A stretch of 64,000 bases of DNA from Chryseobacterium sp. (GTDB lineage Bacteria > Bacteroidota > Bacteroidia > Flavobacteriales > Weeksellaceae): positions 62,001 to 126,000 of the forward strand of contig JAITMC010000026.1 of NCBI GenBank assembly GCA_031277615.1. Direction: 5' to 3'. The notes below the pieces were generated by a model. The model was not told where the DNA came from. It saw only the letters and a program-made list of their open reading frames with translations, and made no database searches. Each line of letters begins with the position of its first letter. The first letter of the stretch is position 1. The position numbers and the translations under genes were made by a program. Shown in pieces: positions 8,976 through 16,022 of this stretch.

Positions 8976-9007
8976 AAAAAACCGCTTCCGGACTTCCGGA
9001 AGCGGTT
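8976..9007 (-). terminator. Terminator of the GG-peptide cluster
   Basis: Read on the minus strand: stem AACCGCTTCCGG / CCGGAAGCGGTT followed by TTTTTT, 47 nt after the stop of the last peptide gene. Confidence 0.85.
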
Positions 9008-9054
9008 GTGTATCAATGGCCATCAGATGACCTTCTGAAAATATTTTCTTTGAA

Positions 9055-9216
9055 CTAAAGTCCCGGCTGAAATCTGCACTGCGGCTCAATACATGACCGG
9101 AAGTAATCCGTACATTTACCCGTTTTGGAATCTACACATCGCATCCCTCCTCCGGTAATTACTTTTAATTCTTTTTTACTTAATTTTTTTCCCTGATTAA
9201 AACCTGGCTTTTTCAT
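9055..9216 (-). CDS. GG-leader cysteine-containing peptide 1
   Basis: A 53-residue peptide found by reading the minus strand; it is too short for most gene callers. The leader GKKLSKKELKVITGG is a classic double-glycine type leader (bacteriocin/natural-product-precursor type). After GG comes a core with four cysteines, starting GMRC and ending CIEPQCRFQPGL. The C-x4-C-R ending matches that of the next two genes. It is the third gene of a tight cluster, 22 nt after the preceding stop, and is followed by a strong terminator. A processed peptide exported by a peptidase-containing ABC transporter would be the usual fate of such a precursor, but no transporter or modifying enzyme lies in this window. 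Confidence 0.8.
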   Translation of the reverse strand: MKKPGFNQGKKLSKKELKVITGGGMRCVDSKTGKCTDYFRSCIEPQCRFQPGL

Positions 9217-9238
9217 ATTTTTTTATTTTGGTTAAAGA

Positions 9239-9415
9239 TTATTGTGGTCTGCATATTTTCTGTCCGCAGAATGGTGAGATCATAGAACATCCGTTGGTAT
9301 CCGGATCCGGATCACAGGATTCTGGATAAGGAGGACAAGGTCTTGGAGGCATACAGTCGATAAGACCTCCGGCAATCGTTCTGAGCTCCTTTTTATTCAG
9401 TTTTCTTCCTTTCAT
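9239..9415 (-). CDS. GG-leader cysteine-containing peptide 2
   Basis: A 58-residue peptide, not long enough for default gene-calling thresholds. The leader is MKGRKLNKKELRTIAGG; the core begins LIDCMPPRPCPPYPESC, is rich in Pro and Asp, and ends FCGQKICRPQ. The C-x4-C-R ending and the Cys shortly after GG are shared with its neighbours. It starts 12 nt after the stop of peptide 3, which argues for co-transcription and for recent tandem duplication. Product function is unknown; a modified or disulfide-linked secreted peptide is an inference from the leader type only. Confidence 0.82.
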   Translation of the reverse strand: MKGRKLNKKELRTIAGGLIDCMPPRPCPPYPESCDPDPDTNGCSMISPFCGQKICRPQ

Positions 9416-9427
9416 AGCCGTTCGTTA

Positions 9428-9631
9428 TTATGGAATGATTTCGATAGGCACTCTGCATTCTCTCTGTGCACATTTAGGAGAATACATAGTACATCCGTTA
9501 GGGTCAGAAGGCGGATCACAAGGAGGGTTTGTACATAGTACAGGCTCCATACAGTTTAGAAGTCCGCCGGCAATGGTTCTTAATTGTTTTTTGCTGAGTT
9601 TCTTCGCGTTGGTTAAATTTTGATTTTTCAT
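9428..9631 (-). CDS. GG-leader cysteine-containing peptide 3
   Basis: A 67-residue precursor and first gene of the cluster. The leader ends KKLSKKQLRTIAGG at about residue 23; the core contains CMEPVLCTNPPCDPPSDPNGC and ends CAQRECRVPIEIIP. The NGCTMYSPKC segment aligns with NGCSMISPFC of peptide 2, so the two are clear paralogues. The promoter box TACATTCG lies 30 nt upstream of the ATG and resembles the boxes of peptides 4 and 5. The antisense open frame on the plus strand has no support. Such genes are often annotated in Chryseobacterium as bacteriocin-like proteins; activity is unproven. Confidence 0.85.
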   Translation of the reverse strand: MKNQNLTNAKKLSKKQLRTIAGGLLNCMEPVLCTNPPCDPPSDPNGCTMYSPKCAQRECRVPIEIIP

Positions 9632-9660
9632 TATTTTGATTTTTAGTAGGTTAGTGATAA

Positions 9661-9668
9661 CGAATGTA
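9661..9668 (-). promoter_or_regulatory. Peptide cluster promoter box (TAnnTTCG variant)
   Basis: TACATTCG on the minus strand, followed by TTATCA, then an A-rich leader into the ATG. The same order, TAnnTTCG then TTATCA, stands before peptide 4 (12386-12393), and TATTTTCG stands before peptide 5 (21213-21220). The TTCG ending departs from the usual TTTG. Confidence 0.5.
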
Positions 9669-9920
9669 AAAAAAATAAATGAAATATGTCACCCGGAATG
9701 GAAAAAAATAAATAAATTTTATCTATTATTATAGAGGATGAATCTGAAATAAATGGTTAGAACGGATACCGCATAATGGAAGAAGGAAGTTTTTGAAAGG
9801 CATAAAAGTAAAGTGGTTATTAGCTTCAATCAGCCTTATCCATAAGAAGCTCAATCATACTACTGCTAACTGAAAGTACACCCATTATCAAGCTTTCTCC
9901 AGGCCCGGTTATCCTCCCGT

Positions 9921-9944
9921 TTCGTATATTTGAATTTTACAAAC
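9921..9944 (+). promoter_or_regulatory. AraC gene promoter with operator candidate, copy A
   Basis: A TATATTTG promoter box (9925-9932) overlaps TTTGAATTTTACAAA (9929-9943), an imperfect inverted repeat with TTTG/CAAA ends. A near-identical element, including the preceding TTCGT, lies at 10885-10907 before the SDR gene. Shared sites before the regulator and its neighbour suggest autoregulation and co-regulation. Confidence 0.55.
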
Positions 9945-9952
9945 GGTATGAC

Positions 9953-10891
9953 ATGGAAAAAAGAACCCCGGCTTCCCTTGAAGATTTTTATAAAGAAATG
10001 ACCGCCAAACTGGGAAAAGACCTTGAAAATATTTTCCCGAAAGGACTTCATAAAGATATCGGTCATTTCAATGTATTCGATATCAGACAAACCATAGAAA
10101 GAGCAAAAACAACCTCAGAAATGCCCTATAACAGGAGGAAATATTATAAGATCAGCCTGATCCGGGGCAGAAACAGGGCAGAATATGCCGATAAGATTGT
10201 GGCTATTAAAAAAAATGCTTTACTGTTTGCCACTCCTAAGGTTCCTTATCATTGGGTACCTGAAGATCCGGATCAGTCCGGAAGTTTCTGCGTGTTTACA
10301 GAAGACTTTTTTATCAGATCACAGTCGCGGTTTTCTCTGGAAGACCTGCCGATATTTCAACCGGGTAATGTTCCGGTTTTTGAAATTGAAGACGAACTTG
10401 CGGATGAAATAGAAATAGTATTCGGCAAAATAAAAGAAGAAATAGATTCCGACTATATTTTCAAATACGATCTGATCAGAAATTATGTACTGGAGCTGAT
10501 CCATTACGGGCAGAAACTTCAGCCGGCCGCCAAGCTTTCAACAGCTAATGATGCTTCGCTGAGAGTTGTTTCCCTGTTTATTGAACTTTTGGAACGGCAG
10601 TTTCCGATTGAATCCACCGAACAGAGACTCCAGCTGAAATCCGCAAAAGATTATGCCGACCGCCTCGCCGTACACGTCAACTACCTGAACCGGAAATTAA
10701 AAGAAAGTACCGGAAAAACAACCACAGAATTCATTGCCGACCGTCTTATTCAGGAAGCCAAAATCCTGCTCCGCCAGACCCAATGGAATGTTTCAGAAAT
10801 TTCCTATGCCCTCGGTTTTGAAGAAATTGCCCATTTTTCAAACTTCTTCAAAAGAAAAACATCCATTACGCCGCTTCAGTTCCGTTCGTGA
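9953..10891 (+). CDS. AraC family transcriptional regulator
   Basis: 312-residue DNA-binding regulator. The N-terminal 190 residues resemble the cupin-like sensory domain of AraC proteins (LLFATPKVPYHWVPEDPDQSG, GNVPVF). The C-terminal 100 residues form two helix-turn-helix motifs: AKDYADRLAVHVNYLNRKLKE and NVSEISYALGFEEIAHFSNFFKR, ending TPLQFRS. The ligand is unknown. The downstream SDR oxidoreductase starts 85 nt later on the same strand, and both genes carry a common TTTGAATTTTRCAAA element, so the SDR is the most likely target. This regulator-plus-SDR layout is frequent in flavobacteria. Confidence 0.92.
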   Translation: MEKRTPASLEDFYKEMTAKLGKDLENIFPKGLHKDIGHFNVFDIRQTIERAKTTSEMPYNRRKYYKISLIRGRNRAEYADKIVAIKKNALLFATPKVPYHWVPEDPDQSGSFCVFTEDFFIRSQSRFSLEDLPIFQPGNVPVFEIEDELADEIEIVFGKIKEEIDSDYIFKYDLIRNYVLELIHYGQKLQPAAKLSTANDASLRVVSLFIELLERQFPIESTEQRLQLKSAKDYADRLAVHVNYLNRKLKESTGKTTTEFIADRLIQEAKILLRQTQWNVSEISYALGFEEIAHFSNFFKRKTSITPLQFRS

Positions 10892-10907
10892 TTTGAATTT
10901 TGCAAAT
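10885..10907 (+). promoter_or_regulatory. Operator candidate, copy B, before the SDR gene
   Basis: TTCGTGATTTGAATTTTGCA continues to ...AAA and matches the element at 9921-9944 over about 20 positions. It overlaps the stop codon of the AraC gene, so it must serve both as coding and as regulatory DNA. Confidence 0.5.
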
Positions 10908-10976
10908 TTCAGATTGATTCAGGCAAACAAGTATTCCCATAAAAACCCCAACTTTGTCCCATACAATAATAAAAAA

Positions 10977-11741
10977 ATGGAAACAAAAACAAAAATAGCA
11001 TTGGTAACGGGAGGAAGCCGCGGACTTGGTAAAAATGCAGCGCTTAAGATCGCACAGAAAGGCCTTGATGTGATCATTACCTATAAAAACAACAGCGAAG
11101 AAGCTGAAAAAGTGGTTAATGAAATAAAAGCATCCGGACAGAACGCGGTTGCTTTTCAGCTGGACACCAGAGAGGTAAAAAGCTTTAGTGCATTTGTAGA
11201 AAAGGTTTCACAGTATCTTGAGCAGGAAAACGGAAGCCCAAAAATTGATTTTCTGATCAACAATGCAGGAACTGCTTTATATGCTCCGATGATGGAAACG
11301 ACTGAAGAACAGCTGGATGATATGGTCAATATACACTTTAAAGGTGTCTTTTTCATGACTCAGAAAATGCTTCCTGTGATGAATGATGGCGGCGGGATCA
11401 TCAATATTTCTTCGGGGCTCGCCAGATTTGCATTGCCCGGATCTTCGGTATACGGCTCTATGAAAGCCGGGGTAGAAATGCTTACCCGGTATATGGCTAA
11501 AGAACTCGGCTCAAGAAAGATCAAAGCCAATGTTATTGCCCCGGGAGCGATAGAAACCGATTTCGGTGGCGGGAGAACCCGGGATGATCAGGAGGTGAAT
11601 TCAATGATTGCCAATGTTACAGCCTTAGGAAGAGCAGGACTTCCTGATGATATTGGTGGAGTAGTGGCTTTTCTGTGCACAGAGGAGGCTGGCTGGATCA
11701 ACGGTCAGAGAATTGAAGCTTCAGGGGGAATGTTCCTATAA
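10977..11741 (+). CDS. SDR family NAD(P)-dependent oxidoreductase
   Basis: Classical short-chain dehydrogenase of 254 residues. The cofactor motif TGGSRGLG is near residue 13, NNAG near 95, and catalytic Ser-Tyr-Lys appears as the SSGLARF...SSVYGSMKAG segment (YxxxK). PGAIETDF and the C-terminal GWINGQRIEASGG complete the classical FabG-like pattern. The open frame extends upstream to 10734 into the AraC gene, but those residues are out-of-frame AraC sequence; ATG 10977 gives the standard beginning METKTKIALVTGG. Substrate cannot be read from sequence. Probably controlled by the preceding AraC regulator. Confidence 0.92.
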   Translation: METKTKIALVTGGSRGLGKNAALKIAQKGLDVIITYKNNSEEAEKVVNEIKASGQNAVAFQLDTREVKSFSAFVEKVSQYLEQENGSPKIDFLINNAGTALYAPMMETTEEQLDDMVNIHFKGVFFMTQKMLPVMNDGGGIINISSGLARFALPGSSVYGSMKAGVEMLTRYMAKELGSRKIKANVIAPGAIETDFGGGRTRDDQEVNSMIANVTALGRAGLPDDIGGVVAFLCTEEAGWINGQRIEASGGMFL

Positions 11742-11849
11742 AAAATTGAATCCGGATTTGTTAAAAATAAGTCTTCAGGAAATCTTAGAGTCTGTTTAAA
11801 TTTAATTTCTGCAAAGCAAATCTTTACCTTAATCATATTCTTCAGGAAC

Positions 11850-11975
11850 AAAGATGATGTTTTTTACACGCAAAGGATTTAGCTTTATTATATATATTTC
11901 AGGGAGCAAAGGATAGAATCAACTCCGTTGATTCGTCTAAGCGTGTGGATAAGCATACAGCTTCATCAGTAAATG
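11850..11975 (-). repeat. Interspersed intergenic repeat, copy 2
   Basis: On the minus strand it reads CTGATGAAGCTGTATGCTTAT and then GAATCAAC-gga-GTTGATTC (11916-11934), CTTTGCTCCCTGAAA and CTTTGCGTG, closely matching copy 1 at 541-690. Confidence 0.75.
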
Positions 11976-12129
11976 CGAGAGAATATATACATAAACATCC
12001 GTGAAATTTGTGGAATCTGTGGGAAATTTTTTTCATCCCAAATTCAAGGTTCGACATATCTAAAAGAAACCAAAGGATTGATAATCATGTATACATTTTT
12101 TTAATAAAACTTAAACAGGCTTTTAAACA

Positions 12130-12163
12130 AAATAACCGACTGTTGCTAAGTCGGTTATTTTTA
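12130..12163 (-). terminator. Terminator of GG peptide 4
   Basis: Stem AAATAACCGACT / AGTCGGTTATTT with a 7-nt loop, immediately after the peptide stop; AT runs on both sides. Confidence 0.8.
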
Positions 12164-12166
12164 TCT

Positions 12167-12355
12167 CTAAACAATACCTCCCCAGTCAAGAGGCTCAATA
12201 TCAATAGGAATAGGAGGCTGGCATTCCGGTTCAGTACAGCCGGGTCCGTAATACTGGCATCGTTTGGAAATCATACATCTTACACCGCCTGCTGTAATCA
12301 TCCTCAGTTCTTTCTTGTTTAATTTTTTTCCTTTTACTGACATGTCTTTTTTCAT
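12167..12355 (-). CDS. GG-leader cysteine-containing peptide 4
   Basis: A 62-residue precursor. The leader VKGKKLNKKELRMITAGG is very close to those at 9.1-9.6 kb; the core VRCMISKRC...YYGPGC ends CTEPECQPPIPIDIEPLDWG. The C-x4-C-Q-x-P motif aligns with C-x4-C-R in peptides 1-3. It lies 2.5 kb from the cluster and has its own promoter box (TATCTTCG) and terminator, so it is an independent unit. It is divergent from cardiolipin synthase. No processing enzyme or transporter is adjacent. Confidence 0.85.
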   Translation of the reverse strand: MKKDMSVKGKKLNKKELRMITAGGVRCMISKRCQYYGPGCTEPECQPPIPIDIEPLDWGGIV

Positions 12356-12385
12356 GATTTTGATTTTTAAAGTGTTGGCTGATAA

Positions 12386-12393
12386 CGAAGATA
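12386..12393 (-). promoter_or_regulatory. Promoter box of GG peptide 4
   Basis: TATCTTCG on the minus strand followed by TTATCA, 31 nt from the ATG. Same layout as the box of the peptide cluster at 9661-9668. Confidence 0.5.
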
Positions 12394-12499
12394 GTAAAAA
12401 TATGAATATAAATCCCTTTTTGTAGATATAATAGAAGGTGTATTGGAATGAAGGTTATAATTTCTTTTTTCCTTACCTTTAATATCTAACTACAAGCGG

Positions 12500-13966
12500 A
12501 TGTTTAAAGATTTCCTTGATCAGTTTCCCTATATTCTTGTGGGCCTTGAAATCCTGTATGTGCTGGGAACGGTTTTTCTGGCTGCCCGGATTATCATGGA
12601 TACGCGGACGACCAGTAAAACGCTGGCGTATCTCATGCTGATTATTTTTCTTCCCGTCCTGGGAATCCTGATCTACTTTGTTTTTGGAGTCAATTACCGG
12701 AAAAACAGATTTTACACCTTTAAAATTGAACGGAACGAGCAGGTCTACCGTAAAGTAGCCCGGTATATTCAGCATACGCATAATCAGGCATTGGAAAATC
12801 ATGGGGATCAGGTATCGGATTTTATAACAACGGTTAATTTTCTTTTTCATGCTTCACGTTCACCTTTATCCCAGGGAAATTATACAGAAGTTCTGGTAAA
12901 CGGAGAAGGGAAATTTGCGAAAGTCTTTGAGGTCCTTGAAAAAGCCCGCCATCACATTCATCTTGAATATTATATTTATGATAATGATGGGATCGGAAAC
13001 AGACTGGCGGATCTGCTGATCAAAAAAGCAGGTGAAGGTATCAGAGTACGCTTTCTGTATGATGATATGGGAAGCGGGAAAATAGGAAAAATGCTTTTGA
13101 AAAGACTGAAAGAAGGAGGAGTGGAAGTTTCTCCGGTCAATAAGATCACATTCAGGCTCCTGGCTAACAGAGTCAATTACCGGGATCACAGAAAGATCAT
13201 TATTGTAGATGGAGCTGAAGTTTTTACAGGAGGAATCAATGTTTCCGATAAATATATCAATCCCAATTCCACGCAGTATTGGCGGGACATTCATCTGTAT
13301 ATAAAGGGCGAAGCAGCGTTCTATTTCCAGTTTTTGTTTCTGAGCAGCTGGACCTTTGCCACAGAAAAGTTTCCTGAGATTTCCCCCGATTATTTTAATG
13401 GTAAAAATAGCAGCGGAGGAAGTTCACTGGTTCAGACAGCAGCCAGCGGACCGGATACGAAACCTTCCATCATGCTGAGTACCCATTCGGCGATCCTCGC
13501 CGCCAAAAAGAGGATCTATATGGTGACTCCTTATTTCATACCCGTAGAAACCGTACTGAATGCCATCAAACAGGCTGCTCTTTCCGGACTGGATGTACGG
13601 CTTATGGTTCCCAAGTCAGGAGATTCGGTGGTTGTGAATGCAGCTGCCTATTCTTATTATGAAGAACTTTTAGAGAATAATGTCCGGATTTTCTTTTACA
13701 AAAAAGGATTTATCCATGCAAAAACGATGCTGATAGACGATCATTTTTCCAGCATCGGAACCGCCAATATGGATGCCCGAAGCCAGGAACTGAATTTCGA
13801 GGTCAATGCGCTGGTCTTTGATGAAAAAATCAATGAAAAACTTCACAGCATTTTTCTTGAAGACATGAATGACTGTGAAGAAATTCTTTTGGAAACATGG
13901 CAGAAAAGACCCCGCTACAAGGTCTTTTTTGAACATCTGGCGAGGCTGCTTTCACCGCTTATATAG
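12500..13966 (+). CDS. cls: Cardiolipin synthase
   Basis: Inner-membrane phospholipase-D-superfamily enzyme that condenses two phosphatidylglycerols, or PG with another lipid, into cardiolipin. The 488 residues include two N-terminal membrane helices (about 10-35 and 42-65, the PLD nuclease N-terminal domain) and two HKD motifs, HRKIIIVDG near 235 and HAKTMLIDD near 415. Both catalytic histidines and lysines are present, so the enzyme should be active. It is divergent from GG peptide 4, and its last 8 nt overlap the end of the convergent aminotransferase gene. The start is supported by the membrane helix beginning soon after the ATG. Confidence 0.95.
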   Translation: MFKDFLDQFPYILVGLEILYVLGTVFLAARIIMDTRTTSKTLAYLMLIIFLPVLGILIYFVFGVNYRKNRFYTFKIERNEQVYRKVARYIQHTHNQALENHGDQVSDFITTVNFLFHASRSPLSQGNYTEVLVNGEGKFAKVFEVLEKARHHIHLEYYIYDNDGIGNRLADLLIKKAGEGIRVRFLYDDMGSGKIGKMLLKRLKEGGVEVSPVNKITFRLLANRVNYRDHRKIIIVDGAEVFTGGINVSDKYINPNSTQYWRDIHLYIKGEAAFYFQFLFLSSWTFATEKFPEISPDYFNGKNSSGGSSLVQTAASGPDTKPSIMLSTHSAILAAKKRIYMVTPYFIPVETVLNAIKQAALSGLDVRLMVPKSGDSVVVNAAAYSYYEELLENNVRIFFYKKGFIHAKTMLIDDHFSSIGTANMDARSQELNFEVNALVFDEKINEKLHSIFLEDMNDCEEILLETWQKRPRYKVFFEHLARLLSPLI

Positions 13967-15116
13967 ACTGTACCTTAGAAAGGTTTTCCAGGGCTCTTTC
14001 CAGGGTTTCCTGTTTTTTGGCAAAACACAGCCGGATCACATGGTCATTCCGCTTATTCTGGTAAAAGGATGAGAAAGGAACACTGGCCACCTTATGCCAG
14101 ATCGTCAGTTCACTGGCAAAATCAAAATCATTTTTATCCGAAATATTGTTGTATTTCACGGCCTGAAAATAAGTTCCTTCACAATCCAGAAGCTCAAAAG
14201 AAGTTCCGGCAAGCCCCTTTCTCAGAAAATCCCTTTTCTCCTGGAAAAACGTATTCAGATAAAGGTAATGCTCTTCATTTTTCATATACTCGGCCAAGGC
14301 AAGCTGAACAGGAGTATTGACGCAGAAAACATTGAACTGATGTACTTTCCTGAATTCATCCATAAGATTTTTGGGAGCTGCACAATACCCGGTTTTCCAT
14401 CCTGTAATATGGAAAAGCTTGCCGAAGGAAGCCACCAAAAGACTTCTTTCCTTAAGCTCAGGATACCGGCAGATACTTAAATGCTGCTTTCCGTCAAAAA
14501 CAATATTTTCATAGACTTCATCACTTAGAATAAGAATAGAAGTATCTTTTACCAGTTTAATGAGCTCCTGCAGGTCGTCTTCCTTCAAAATTTTTCCTGA
14601 AGGATTATTCGGGTTGTTCAGGATGATCATTTTAGTTTTCTCACTTATCAGATCCTTTACAGCATTCCAGTCGATGGCATAATCCGGAGCTTTCATTTCA
14701 AAACGCTTTACGATACCCCCGAAAAGCTCTACTGTAGGTTCATAACAGTCATAGGCCGGCTCAAAAATAATGACCTCATCATCCTTTTTAACAAATGCAG
14801 CAATAGCGGTAAAAATGGCCTGTGTACCGCCAGCCGTTACGGTAATTTCGGAATCAGGGTGGTATGCCGCCTGATGGCTGTTTTCTATCTTTCTGGCAAT
14901 CTCTTCCTTTAAAACCGGCATTCCGCCCATCGGAGCATACTGGTTAAACCCTTTTTTTATAAAATAATCAACATGGTTCAGCAGTTCGGAATCCGGCATG
15001 AAATCCGGGAAACCCTGAGACAGATTAATCGCCTCATTTTCATTGGCCAGCTGCGTCATCTGGCTGAAAATAGTAGTTCCTACATTGGACAGTTTTGATA
15101 AGGGAAGTTGTATCAT
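13959..15116 (-). CDS. Methionine/kynurenine-type PLP aminotransferase
   Basis: Fold-type I class I/II aminotransferase of 385 residues. Features: INLSQGFPDF near the N-terminus, AGGTQAIFTAI binding the cofactor phosphate, NNPNNPSGK, and the PLP lysine in SFGKLFHITGWKTGY near residue 235. INLSQGFPDF with ITGWKTGY is the pattern of methionine aminotransferase YbdL and of kynurenine/cysteine-S-conjugate lyases, so a role in methionine salvage or sulfur amino acid metabolism is the best guess. It follows the LytTR regulator gene on the same strand after 174 nt without an evident terminator. The 3' end overlaps cls by 8 nt. Confidence 0.9.
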   Translation of the reverse strand: MIQLPLSKLSNVGTTIFSQMTQLANENEAINLSQGFPDFMPDSELLNHVDYFIKKGFNQYAPMGGMPVLKEEIARKIENSHQAAYHPDSEITVTAGGTQAIFTAIAAFVKKDDEVIIFEPAYDCYEPTVELFGGIVKRFEMKAPDYAIDWNAVKDLISEKTKMIILNNPNNPSGKILKEDDLQELIKLVKDTSILILSDEVYENIVFDGKQHLSICRYPELKERSLLVASFGKLFHITGWKTGYCAAPKNLMDEFRKVHQFNVFCVNTPVQLALAEYMKNEEHYLYLNTFFQEKRDFLRKGLAGTSFELLDCEGTYFQAVKYNNISDKNDFDFASELTIWHKVASVPFSSFYQNKRNDHVIRLCFAKKQETLERALENLSKVQSI

Positions 15117-15290
15117 AAAACGGTTTTTATTGAAACCGAATTTAATGAAATATTTAGAACCTGAAAAATCTGTTACGGATTAATAAATGTTGATGCTGTA
15201 TTGTTGATTGGCTGGTAAACGCAATGGGACAAGGGTTTAATGATAAGATGTTTTAAGGTGCAAGAAAATCAAAGATTTTCGGTAGTTTTT

Positions 15291-16022
15291 TTATTCCAGC
15301 GTTTCAATTTTTAACAGGAAATCATTCTTTTTACGGACGGAAACATCCAGAACGGAATGGTCTGCCATAATCACCTGACCGCCTTTTCCCTTGATATATT
15401 CTTTAAGATGGGAGAGATTAATCAGATGTTTGTGATGGATTCTGAAAAAATTATATCTGGAAAGGTATTCTTCAAACTCATGCAGTGTTTTAGAGACAAT
15501 GATCCGGGTTTTGTCGGTAAGGTAAAAAGTAGTGTAGCTGGAATCGGCTTCACATCGGATGATATCGCTGATGTTGGTTAATCTGAATCCCTGCAGGGTA
15601 GGAAGGCTGATTTTATTCTCATTTAAAGCTGCAGCCGCCGGATTTTTATTTTTTCTGATGTTTTCCAGCACTTTTTTCACGGCAATGATGAAGTCCATTT
15701 TTCTGATAGGCTTCAGGAGATAATCGGCAGCCCCGTTTTTAATGGCCTGAATGGCAAAGTTTTCAAATGCCGTAATAAAAATGATCTGGGCTTCGGTTTC
15801 CCTGATTTCGGATAAAAGGTCAAAAGCCGTTCCGTCTTGCAGCTGTACATCCAGAAAAAGAATGTCAGGAGTATTTTTGGAGAGGTAAAGATAGGCTTCT
15901 TCCACACCCGATGCCTGGAATACGGTCTGTATTTCGGGGAATTCATTTTCCAGCAGAAGGCTGATATAGTCTCTTCCGTCCTGTTCATCATCAATAATGC
16001 ATGCCTGTATTTTATTTTTCAT
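15291..16022 (-). CDS. LytTR family response regulator (system 1)
   Basis: 243-residue regulator. The receiver domain has acidic residues D11/D12, phospho-acceptor D58 in DILFLDVQ, the FITAFE segment and K105 in LLKPI. The C-terminal LytTR DNA-binding domain (about 140-243) contains the typical FFRIHHKHLINLSHLKEYIKG. The start overlaps the end of the kinase gene by 11 nt, so the two are translationally linked partners. The paralogue at 21298-22029 is nearly collinear. LytTR regulators of this sort bind imperfect direct repeats; none was identified here. Confidence 0.94.
   Translation of the reverse strand: MKNKIQACIIDDEQDGRDYISLLLENEFPEIQTVFQASGVEEAYLYLSKNTPDILFLDVQLQDGTAFDLLSEIRETEAQIIFITAFENFAIQAIKNGAADYLLKPIRKMDFIIAVKKVLENIRKNKNPAAAALNENKISLPTLQGFRLTNISDIIRCEADSSYTTFYLTDKTRIIVSKTLHEFEEYLSRYNFFRIHHKHLINLSHLKEYIKGKGGQVIMADHSVLDVSVRKKNDFLLKIETLE

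Larger units (their letters stand above)
8098..9054. other. Intergenic region dominated by repeats
   Basis: Holds a short palindrome (8354-8386), about 2.5 tandem units of a 195-nt repeat (8398-8896) and the terminator of the peptide cluster that reads from the right (8976-9007). The remainder has no recognisable gene. Frames open on the minus strand at 8090-8371 and 8574-8831 are low-complexity and partly repeat. Confidence 0.8.
9632..9952. other. Divergent intergenic region, peptide cluster / AraC gene
   Basis: Contains the minus-strand promoter of the peptide cluster (9661-9668) and the plus-strand promoter/operator candidate of the AraC gene (9921-9944). The middle is AT-rich with no gene. 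Confidence 0.6.
11742..12166. other. Intergenic region with repeat copies
   Basis: Holds an inverted copy of the interspersed repeat (about 11850-11975), a partial copy of the tandem-repeat unit (about 11979-12030) and the terminator of peptide 4. No gene was recognised; the plus-strand frame at 12008-12322 is antisense to peptide 4 and mostly repeat. Confidence 0.75.

Noticed and set aside
10734-10976. 81-codon upstream extension of the SDR gene
   Set aside because: It is out-of-frame AraC coding sequence; the normal SDR beginning is at 10977.
12008-12322. Plus-strand frame of 104 codons
   Set aside because: Antisense to GG peptide 4 and its terminator and partly repeat DNA; the minus-strand gene has a leader, promoter and terminator.
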